Positions 44,301 to 56,300 of a stretch of 64,000 nt of DNA are shown in pieces (positions within the stretch are counted from its first letter, which is position 1; every line of letters starts with the position of its first letter). Where the stretch lies: NCBI RefSeq assembly GCF_031877795.1, contig NC_133935.1, forward strand, positions 81,683,748 through 81,747,747. Reading direction: 5' to 3'. Below the pieces are notes generated by a model. The model saw nothing but the letters and a program-made list of their open reading frames with translations, had not been told where the DNA came from and did no database searches. This DNA is from Strix aluco (Eukaryota; Chordata; Aves; Strigiformes; Strigidae). The position numbers and the translations under genes are program-made.

Positions 44301-47300
44301 CTGATGGAGAAGCTTTAAAGGAATTAAGCAATTTATCCAAGAACACACAGTAAACCACTAGCAGGCAAACTCAAGTTCCCCCAGAAAATTCAGGTACTTT
44401 CCCAGGTGGGGTTATTTCTTGGTTTCCCTGGGTTAAGTCAGCCATGCATTGCAGATGCTCAAGTGCCAGAAGAAAGGGAACAGATGAGGATAGGGAGCTA
44501 TCAGAGATTACATCTTGCACTCTCTCTATAGAGTTAGAGATTGTTTAGCCTTTGCACCAAACCCCTTAAGTTCTAAATAAACATAACTTGGCCTCTCTTT
44601 GTCATAGCACAGGACATAAGAATATTTTTTTTAATCTAGAAGCTAACATTACATACCATTCTCTGCTTCTGTACCGTGTGGCTGAGCAACATTTTTCTCA
44701 ACTCTTTCAACAATTTCTAGGATGTCATCATCAGCTCTTTTCCTCTTGACACTGTTCGGGTCAGTTTTAGCAAGAATCTGGCCTTTTGCTCGTAGTCGGT
44801 GTATTGCAGCCAGCTAGAAAACAGGGAAGAGCAGTGAATGTGTTGGTGACCAGTCTGGCTCCCATATTCCTACTTTCAGAATTAGCAGAGGAAGTCTGTC
44901 AAACAGAGGAGACAAGATCCACTGGCATGAGCATGCACCTGGTCAAAGAGAGGCCCAACAAAATTCCCAGCTCTGCTGTACATTTAATTCACCCCATCAC
45001 CCAAGCTCTTGTGACATCCCAAACCATAAAATCACTCCTCCAGGGGTGTTACCAGACTTGATATGTCTGCAGCTGTGCTTTAATTGCTTCACAAATCAGT
45101 AAGTTTTCCAGAGGAATCAAATCACTTGAGATTTCCACATAAATTGGTAATAATTGGGAATTAATAGAAAACGGCATACAACTATTCCTTTCCATACTCC
45201 CAGAATGCTTCCTTGCTGGAAGAAAAAAAGTTTCTTTGACAAACATGTGAATAGATTTGTGCCAAGGAAAGATGCAGTCTGTTCTGGCTAGAAACCAAAG
45301 TTATCCAAACTCATGGCACAACATAGCTAAACTACTTTAGTTTACTGTTGCTTTCCTGGCAAACAGAACCCACAATACACAGCACTAGCAATGCCAAAGA
45401 ACAAATATGCAGTTTAGTACTCCAGAGATTTTCAGCAGAAATCCCCTCACCCTTCCCAGCACTTAAGGGTTTTCATGCTTGTAAAACAATCAATAGCAAC
45501 AGGCCTTACTCTCCTTTCTTCTGTAAAAATCACTTCAGCACCTCCCATCCTGGTCCAGTACCTATCCACAGCCTGATGCTTTAAGATGTCCCAAAGCCCA
45601 AAAACACAAAAGCAGAAAGAGCAGCCACTGGTGGACAGAGAAGCTCTGTCCCACCTGCATGAAGAAGAGTACAGGGACAGCCACACACCTACTCCAAACT
45701 GCTCTCCAAAGATAATTTGCCCAAGGGGTAACAGACTAAGTCGGGTCATGAAGAACAGAGTCAGCTCTACTCAAGAGAGGCTGCCAAGTGTTCATAAAGA
45801 AGTGTTTCTTCAGCAAAAAGCTTAGTTAGCATCAGGCTCATAATTTAAATGAGATGCCCTACCTCCCTGTTGCTTTTCCCAGTCCCAACCCAAGAGGCTG
45901 CTCTGTTCCTTGTCCATTCCCAATTGGCATTTGCTGAAATTGCCAGTTGTGTCAGTGGCTTGAGTGAGGTTTACCTCCAGAGAAGATCAAGAGTGAGCTC
46001 ATGAACAACACACACAAGACAGACCCTAACAACCCACTTCTGACCGATTCAGGTGGATTTTGAACCAGCAAGAGACACCAGCTCTGCAGAGGCCCCTCTT
46101 TAGCAGCTGTTCCACAGCTCTGGAGGTTGACTGTAGGCAGGATGGTAGCACGGATCTTGGTACTAACAGCTGTCAGGAACCACAGGTTTCTTGTGTAGTG
46201 TAATATAGGCCAGTCTGATTTCACAAATCAGAAACTTCACTAACATCAGAACTGAGCTGGCCTATACCTGATAGAAGACTCTTCTGCAACTCCAAACCAA
46301 AGTTCCCTTAACCTCCCCCTCTTAATACTTACAAGATTCAAAGAGCTGTTACCTTTTTGGCTTCTGCCAAGCTGTCTAGCTTGGGTGCTGGAGGTGGAGA
46401 CCCATCAAAGAAGAGTATATCTTCTCCTTCTGAGAAGCCTGCGCCTAGCCTGGGCCTTTGAGGAGCTGACATTTTTTCAGCTTTGGGAAACTCTGCCCCA
46501 GGTTTTGGGGAGTGGAGTGAGGACTGTCTGGAGGAGGATGGCAAAGCAGGGCTGCTGGCTTTACTTGTGTTCTGGAGAAACCTTGTAAGACAAGAATAAT
46601 TCATTGAAATAGGGATCCAAGTCAAAGAGACAGAAAGGTTTAAGAAGTAGATAGGAGTGGAAGGGATGCAGACTGATTTTTCACTAATTGGCCTTTTATT
46701 GCTAGAAAATCATGCAGCAGTTCAGGCATTCAGGAGAGGAAAACAAGACAGGTAAGGAACCCACTGGGTCACTGAAATCAGGAGTGACTTGAAGTCACCA
46801 GGAGTGAATGACTAATTGCTTTCCAAAACAAAAAAAGAGAGAGAAGTATCAAATGAAGCTGGGAGGTGGGAGCTGAAAGCACAAAAATAGGCTTCTTTGC
46901 AGAACAGGTAATTAATCAGCGGGACTCCTTGTCACAGGAGTCACATAAACGCTTCGCTTTACACAGTTCATGGTGAAGAGTCTGGACAGGTTCACGGGAA
47001 AAAAACCCCATCCAACGTTCAGAGATGCTGTGACAGATACCACCTCTAGCTTGGAAAGTCCCTGAAATACCTAGTGTTGTAGGCTGGAAGAGCATTTGGG
47101 GGAAATATCATAACGATTGTGCCTAGTCTTATTATTCTCCTTCAGGTTCTGTTTTGGCTCCTGTTGAGCCTTTTGAGGCTACTTGGCTACATCAATCTCA
47201 GTCTCACCCAGGGTGGTTCTTCTGAGGTTCTTTTTAGGTTTGTTAACAAGATTTGTACTAAACACTTGGCAGTTCTTCAGGTTCAGAAGACCCTTGCAAG

Positions 47301-50300
47301 CCAGTAGTGAACAGAACCAGGACTCCTGATCCCAGTTTCCTACTCTAATTAGCCTCTTCCTATCATGATTCTCAGTTGCTGGGCACTGTGCTGCAGCACT
47401 TGGTTCTCCACTGAATACTGGGATATTTTTATTTAAATTAAGTTTTAATAAAAACAGTAAAACACCTCCCACAGTTATACTTAAGGCCACAATAACAGAA
47501 CCCTTCCTATGAAGGTCAGTATGTATTACCGCCTCTGAATCTCTTCAGATCGCTTTTTTCGGGCCTCCAGCAATTTCTGTTTCTGTTGCTTGAGCAGTGC
47601 TGAAGCAGAGATGGACTGGAAATTACCTCCTTGCTTTTTTTCAGCATCTGGAAAAAAAAACAACAATCCAAAACAAAATAAAAAGCCACTAATGTTTCCT
47701 CAGAAGGAAGTTGAGTGTTTTCAGGAGTGGGTTTTCCTTCAGGCAAAAGGACAATACCTGCTTTGGTCCAGTGTTTGCAGAGGTTTCGTGCTCCAAAAGT
47801 TGGCTGTGCCAGCAGTTCCTTGAATTCTTCAGAACATTGCATGGGTCTCTTTGCTGCACCTGGAGCGGAAGAGGCAGAAATACAACAGATTTGGAGCCAG
47901 AAGGGAAGCAGGCCTGGCTTTAGAGATGTCCAATAGTCTAGGTTGGAAGAAGCCCCTGTGGGTCACCTGAGTGAGCAACCCCCCAAAGCAAGGCCAACTT
48001 CTACATTATATTTCATTGCCCAAGGCCGTGTCCTTACAGAGCACATCACAAAGACATTTCTACTCCTTCAGGAATTTCATCAGTCAGTCAGCTCCCCCTC
48101 AGCCTTGGCTGTCTGTGGTGCTCCTATGGTTCCCCTTTTTAGAATGTTTGAAAGCCCGAAGCCACTACATCTTATCCCTGGAGAATTAAGAGCAGCTAAA
48201 ACCTAGACACAGGACACACACTATGTTGTCTGAAATGGAGGCAATTGAGGTAACTGAGAGATGTGAATAAATCATCTAAGTGGCACCTAGAGCACATAAT
48301 TCGAATAATCTGTCATCTGCTCTCCAACAAGCATAAAGAGGGCATGATAGTAAGTGCTTTACAGAAGTGAAATGGACGCGGAGAAGATCAGTGACATCCC
48401 AAAGGCTAGGAAAGGAACATGCTTTGAAGATCACAAAAGAAAAGCACTAGAAATAGGCTGGGTACTCAGGAGGTCCCCTGCACTGCAGGCCTGACTCTGA
48501 TTTATACTTAGTATTCCTTGGAAGATTTCAAGATTGACATAAGTCATTTATTTTAATCAAATAAAATAAATTCTCTGGTTCAAAGTTCTTACAACTTCCA
48601 GTTCCCATTAATCTGGCAAAGATCTTCTGTCACTGTCCAAAGACAGAACAGGAGACTTAATTCAGGGGCACTGATGAAAAAAAGATGCATGGATCTACAC
48701 AGTTGCTTAGTTACATTTGCCTTGCAGCTGCGATCTCAAGAGGGAAGAGGAGTTTTGATCAATTGAGAAAGCAGCCTGCAAACAGCTATGTCCGTAGCAA
48801 ACCAATTGCCAGGTTCATTCAGTGAGTAGCAGGGTCCTGGGACACATCTACACATCAACCTGGAAATATCTGGAGGGTGAAGAGACTACATGGGTAATTA
48901 GGTACCAATTTTCTGCCTGGTTTCCTGGACAATTGCATCAACTCCTCTCACGACCAGATTGGAGAGAGTGGTTTGAATCTTCCTTTTCGGCACTGCAGCT
49001 GCCGCACTAGAAAGAGGAAACAAAACCAGAACATCAGAGTTTTCCCATGCTTAGAGCAAGGACAGGAGCTCAAACTCTAGCCCAGTGCTTCCACAAGACT
49101 CCAGCCGCTCTAAAGGGTGACCCTCTCTGTCCTTGGGAAGGATGTGGATCTAAATCCAAATTCTAGCATGTTTAGGATCTCCCATTTCTCCCTGGGTTGA
49201 AATATTTCCTATGCCTTGAGAGAAAACTAAATGTAGGTAATGGCTAAGTTTGCTCACAGTTAGTTCCAGAAACAGAGAGAAGGCTGGAATTGCTTCATCA
49301 CTGTGGAGTCACACCAGTTATCAGAGGGTAGTAGTAAGGGAATGAAAGCCATGTACAAGCACAGGGCTTGATCCAGCTGTGACTCTGGTCTTTCCACAGC
49401 TGTCTTCAGGGGGATTTGGATGAAGGACCTGTCCCCTCCATATTAGTTAGGAGATGCTTACTGACCTACTGATGTTGGTCACTTAATACGCAGCGTGTAC
49501 TACCATCTCTTCATTAACACACAGTGGTACTGTATTACTTCAGTCAAGGAAGAGAAGAGGAGGAAATACAGGATATACCAAGTCTGGGATTAAATGCAAT
49601 GAGCCATAACAAGATACGGGAAGGGAATGGCACTGAAAATTACTCATGTCAGAGACTCAAATGCTTGGGATCTCATGAAAAAGTTCATTTCATCTACTGA
49701 AACACAATGCTACCTGGCTTCACAGTGCAGTATTAATTTAGAGGTAAAAAACACCTCTTACATCTTAGAGCTGACTTAAAATTTTCCTATCAAATAGCAG
49801 CTCTGTCATCCCCTGGGGCAAGGATTACACCAAACATGGGGCATTTATTCTTATTTGGTGAATGTAGTTAAGTCAAAGGGATCTCTAACTAAATAGAACC
49901 CCTTGGAGATAGCTTCAGGCTCACTTGTATATGGAGGGAAATTCTGTGCAAAAGCAAGGGAAATAAGGGGTTTATCTTACACTGAGGCTGCATATGCTGC
50001 TGAAGAGACACCTCCATAGTAAAACCCATCCTGACACAGTCTCTCCTTCAAACTAGGATTTTTTCGACCAACTTTTTTGGGAATGCGGCCACCAGAGAAG
50101 GTGGATTGCAGATCTGCCCGCTTCGAGCTGAGCTTCTTGTACTGGGATTGTATGTGATACTGACAATATTCACAGTCGTTCTGAAAAGAAATGGGAAAAG
50201 CCTGTTGCAGAACATTAGCGATTACAATTTACTTCATTCCTCTCACTCACATGCATCCTTCTTTGGCTAAACTGAAGTAACAACTCCACTGTCATACTCC

Positions 50301-53300
50301 AGCATTTGACCAACTCAGCAAACATATGCCCACACTCCAACAATGAAAATTAAACTGAAATTGCCCATCCTAATCACTGGAAAAAAAAACTTGTGTGTCA
50401 AGGAATTTTAAGGCTATTCTTTGGCTCAAGTTAACTGATGTCGCAGGTCCTCTTGCCCAGATTCTGTACTCTTGACTCTGAACTGCCTGCAATTTTCTTA
50501 CTGGTATGAACACAAAGGAAAACTAACACAGCAGCAAGGTATTTCATGCACTCATTTCAAATTAATTCATCAGTTTTCAGTGTCAATCTGAGAGAGTTTA
50601 GAACTGAAGATAGTGAGCCTGCCAGTCAAAGACAGCAATGCCATAAACAACCTCACTCAGGGTGTTAACTTTTTAATCAAAAAAACCCCTATTCTCGTTG
50701 ATATTCATCTGCCCCAGATTTGTATAACTACAGTTTCCCCACAACCAAACATTTTTTGTCACTAATTAAACAGACAGCCAATTCCTTCACGAGGTTCTTC
50801 TGACAGACAGCCTCCACCTACAGTTTTTTGCAGGTGGTACTGGAACACCTCACTGACATTGAGAGCCTTGTGCACAGCCACCTCCTGGAGTGGGTCTGTA
50901 ATCACAGCCTTGTTTTGCTACAAGTACCTTCTGTATTTGTCTTCCTCCCACTCCACACACTTTAAGTTCTTCCCCAGTTCTTCATTCTTTCATTTTCTCT
51001 CCTCCTTCTAAGTGCTGCCCTACTAACTATAATCCTTCTGAATTAGACAGGATTCCTTTCAGGTATCATAACATCACCATAGCCATGAGGTGACATAGTC
51101 CACAAGTCCTTTTAAACTAGTAGAAGTCAGTACTGTCCTTAAAAAAATCCCAACACTTTTTCCTCTCATCTCCAGTGCCCCACGTTCAGGTATAAATATT
51201 TTGGCAGCTTGTGGGGCACACTGGACCAGGGAACTTATTGGGTTAAAACTATCTCTGAAAGACACAACCATTCCCAAGAAAAACCTATTATTTTACCCTG
51301 GATGTGTTCTCTAGTGCAGTGCAGGGAAGCTTGCAGTGGCACAAAGGAGTGAAAGGGTGTGGAGAAGGTGGCAGTCAGGGGTCAAGACCATCTCTTTTAA
51401 CCACAGCACCAGCTTTGTATTTAGGGAACTACTATGCTGCTACTACAGTGCCATCACAGCAGCAGCTCCTCTGGGTTTGATTTCCCAGTTTCTCCACCCA
51501 CTTTAGCTAGTTTTAAGTCAAGATCCAGAAACAAGTCAAAGAGTCAGAGCATCAGTACAAAATCAGCAGCCAGATTTTTACCAACAGCTTAAGAATGTCC
51601 TAACTACTGAGATACAGACCAGGTTCACAATCTGTGCACAAGGATCACCATTCTTCTTCCTGGCTTTGCAGGTGCCCATGTCCAGAGCTTCACCCATGAG
51701 GAGGATCTTCTGGGGATGGTCAACAGACAAACACACCTAGAAAGAAATCAGAACATGCCTTGAGGAGGACTGGATGGGCTCCTTTCTAGATGTCACTGGT
51801 TTGGCTCTAGTCCAGTTTGATAACTCTGGTATTAACAGTGCAGTTTTAAAATGCAGGCCTAGTTTAAGAAAGCCACATTATGTTCAGATTGAGAAAAGGC
51901 TCAGCTAAAAAGAAAAAAGGTGTATTTCTTTCTCACAAAGAGATGAAAGACATTGGATTTCTATGCTTAGAGCCTCAGGAAACCAAGGACCAGCAAAGGC
52001 AGATCTAGTTGTGTTATAAATGATGGTCCTGTAAAACTACTTGGCTCTGACACCATCATGGCAACCACATTTGGCAGTGGATGGTAAGGGGAGATGTAGA
52101 AGAGCTCTTTGTCCCTCTCCATGTGTCTAGGTGCAATCAAAACTGACTCCTGTACAAGAAGATTGTCTACTTCACACAACCAAAGATACTAGCAATTGTG
52201 TCTGTAGGTAAGAAACACTCTGAGAAGCCAGTTTCAATGTAGTTCTAAATGTGTACATTTTAGCTAAGAACAGCCATTCTTAACAGTTAAATACAGTCCT
52301 TACATTAAATCTGGTATGCCTTTCTACTCACCAACAGGACTTCCTACTGCTTATTCATGTTAATTTTAAGCAATTATATAGCGTAATAGACAATTAATGA
52401 GATTCTTAATTTTTCCATTTGGAGAATTTAATATGCAAAACACTACATCACCAGCTACTAGACTGAAATTTCTCTTGACAGAAGTCAGCAAAAACGGTTT
52501 CCATTCCAGTGCAATTAAAAAGATATTAAAAATATTAATTTCTTAGCAAAATGATCACCTTAAGTGTTTTGATACATACAGAAAAATAATTCATCATGTT
52601 CTGCATTTAAAAGTAATTGATTAAACAAGCGAACTACTATGTATCAACTTACATAATACATAATTTGTTTAATAAATCCAATATTGCTTTTTCTCAGTCG
52701 TGATTTTGAAACCAGGAAACATTTGGCAATCATATCTCATGCTTAAATTCGAAGAGAGAAATGAGCTTCCCCACCTCTTTCAGCTTTGAGAGACCTCTAG
52801 GCTGAAATAAGCATTGCACTGAAGTAGCCAAATAAACTGAAATGAAAATGAATTCCCTACATCTCTGGAAGAGCCGACTGCTATTGAGAGCAGATTAAAC
52901 ACTTGAATAAACTCTGGTTTTAGATGCTTAATAGGACTTCTTGAAGTTCAGTCTTCCAAAAGGACAGGAGCAAGCATACACCATGCAAATATCGCAATGC
53001 AATTCAAAATGTCTAGGCAGACTGCTGTAATTTTAGCCTTAATACGTGTTATAAAGCTAAATCTCAAGCGGATATGAAAAAGTTCAGCTATGGGTTTTTA
53101 TCAACAGCTAATGGGCAAGTCAAAAATCCTCTCACCTCATCTGAGCCTTCCTTAGGTTTCATAGGATTAGCATTGAGCAGCCCGATGACTGTGCCTTGGT
53201 CTGTCTTCCAGTGCTCTTTGTGGACATCACCGAACAAGAAGAGTGAGACACACTGATTGAGATCCCGTAGGTCGTTCAGCCGCCAGATGCTGAAGGTTCT

Positions 53301-56300
53301 GCCCTGAAAAAGACATTTGCTTTTCTTTCAGCTCTCAGTACAGAGACACTGACTTGCACCCCCTCTTACTGTTGCTTTTGAAGAGTTATTCTGATTTCCC
53401 CCACCCTGGGTTTTCCCAATTCAGAAAAGCGCAATTTCTAACCTCAGCAGAGGTTAGACACAGAATCTCCAGCCACACCACACAGCCAGTTCTGGGATTT
53501 TTAAAGGCTAAAATAGCACAATCGTACTGCTACCACCAATCTTTCTGATATTAAAGCTGGACAGCACTTTCACTTGTTGAACAGAGGTTTTTTTACTCCA
53601 CTGAACAAATAAAACCAAGGCATATCCAGATCTCTGTTTCATCAGTGACTTTCTACAGGACATGTACACCATCTAGGACAGAATGACCTCTAGGGAAATG
53701 ATGGAGAGCAGAATGTGTTGGCACATTTAGAACACAAGGGCTGTCTAGAAATACTGAGTCACAGTCCTTTTTTTTTTTTTTTTCACACTGGCATTTAACA
53801 TATAACAGTGGATCAACAGATTTAAGACAGATTTATGCTATGGTTATATTAGCCAATGCTACTGTCTGGGACAGTCGCACCAGATAAACTAAGGACTTAC
53901 CCTGAGGACAAAAAGCAGAATTACTGCATGAAACCAGATGAGCCAAGATCTTTAATACAGTAGCTTTTCATTAACTACATGGAGTTGGCCGATTAAGTTG
54001 AAGACCTAATTAGTTTCTCAGGAAAGAAGACCAGCATTTCACTTGAACTAGGCAGGAGACAGAACAGAGTTACTTACATTATTTGTGCTCTGAGGAGTGA
54101 CCTTCTTCAGTATGACTCCAAATGTTACCCAGTCTATTTCCTCCAGATTTTCTGCAGCAAGTTTGCTCTTCAGCTGGGACAGTCGGATGAGCTTCCGGTT
54201 AGCCATCTTCCTGTCCATTTCAGCTGAAGACACCCGGGGTTTTCTAGTTCAAGCAAAAACATGCAAAAGAGAACACATCCATTGGCATAAACGGACAGAG
54301 AACCAAATCCATCCAGCATTTTCCTGGGGAGACTACCTCTTGCTACAAAACTTCTCTGTGCCTTATTTCACCCTGAGGTCACTTGAAACAAAACCACTCG
54401 ATTCAGGACACCGTACAAATATCAGAAAGCTACTGATCACGCTGGTTTTTGTCCAAATAGCTGCAGTGCAACTTAGCCCCGAACCTGCATTAACTCTGCA
54501 CATTTCAGGAATGACTGGGTAGGACTGTGTGAGCATGGTTTGGAAATCCAGTGTGGTTTCTGGTGAGGAAAGACACCGTGAGTATTCAGAGACCTCTTGT
54601 GGCCACATGGAGTATGGGGATCACGGGAGGCTCCCGAGGCTCCTCAGTGCCGAGCAAAATCTGCTCAACTGGAGCACAGTTGGGCTTTGCACATGCCCAC
54701 TGCTTCCCTTTTCTACCACTGAGGACACCCCAGGGAAGGCAGTGCTAATAAAATGATAGCTTTTTTTTGTTAGAAAAGAGGAAAGGTAAAAATAGAACTA
54801 GAAATGTGGTACTCAGCCAAAAGTCAATGTTACCTATTTACTGATCAATCAACCAATGCTGTGGCTTTGTGTTATATCCCTTAATGACAACTGATTAATC
54901 TGACATGGTTAAATGATGTATATACATCAAATCACAAGTCCAGTTCTCCATGCACCACTTTTGCCACTAGCACCACAGGACATTGGAGCAACTGCTTTTT
55001 CTCTCCCGTGACTGGAGGGTGATGTCCCCAGACAGAGCTCAGCGCTGGGCTGCTGACCTTAATCTCAGTCCCGAGAAGGTTTCCACAGACACTGGCTGAG
55101 TCGTTGCACTGGAGCATGCAGGCATGTGAAGAGTCTTCTCTCTGATAACCTTACTGGGTGTGTTCCCTGTGGCAGACTTGAGAGGCTGGAATGCCAGACT
55201 GAGGACTTGCCGTGGAGGAGGAGTCTTGTTCTCTTTAGCAGGAAAAAAAAGCAAGGCAAAAAGTCTTGATGATGAAAGAAAACTTCTAAATAAAAATAAC
55301 ACTAACTTACACTGACCAGAGACAGAAGTTTAATATAACACACTTAAGAAAAAGGTGTAAAACTGTCTTATTTGTACTGAACTGGTCTCCCAGTCATCTG
55401 GGAACTGACAACTCCAGATCAGTCACATGTAACTCAAGCAATGAGTTCTGCCTGGTGAGGAGCTTCCCAGAAGAGCTCTCATTTTCCAGGCAAGCTAAAG
55501 GGTAGGATACACAGATGTAAACTAGACTGCTGGCAGTGTCCAAGTTAACCATAGCAGTACAGAGCACAGCACCCATTGTGAAGAATACAATTATTAACTC
55601 TGTAGTAAGCTCTGTCCTGCTGTGACCAGACCACTACTAGTGCACTGACTAGTGTAAAACTATCCTGGATCTGTCCACACTGCTGCTGTGAACCAGATAG
55701 GCTTTCAACAGAAGCCCAGTGTGTTTCAGAAAAAGGCAGACTGAGAATGGTACCTGCTGAGGCTGCCTTTGATTTCTGGATTCCTCGCTTGGCTGGTGGT
55801 AAAGGATTGCCCAGCTGGGCTGAGAAACATGGAGACTCTTGCAGCTTCTGAACTTTCCTTTCCTTTAAGGGTGGACAGGGAGATTTATCTGGCCAAGGAA
55901 ACAAAAAATTATGAGATCTCAGGATCTGGACTCAAACACTAAGAATTGCTCCAAACTAAGTAATTCTCTGAATAACAAGACCAAGTCAGGGTCCTACATG
56001 AAAACCCTTTAGCTAAGTTGCCAGCATCTGAAATGCAACAGCTGAAAAAGCCCCAATGACTCTTCCCCATGATGACCTAAAATTCTGGATGTCACTGAAA
56101 CCACAAAGCTGTGGAAAGTAGGAACATCCCTTTGCTTTCCAATTTTCCCATGTAGTTTCATTACTACACCCAACGTGCTACAGCAACAAACACAGCTGTA
56201 TTTTGAGTGTACCAACATCTACCAGTAAGAAGGGACACTTCCAGAAGACCCTGGAGCACTTCAGTCATGCAAGCTGCCCCATCTAGAATCAGTCTATGAC

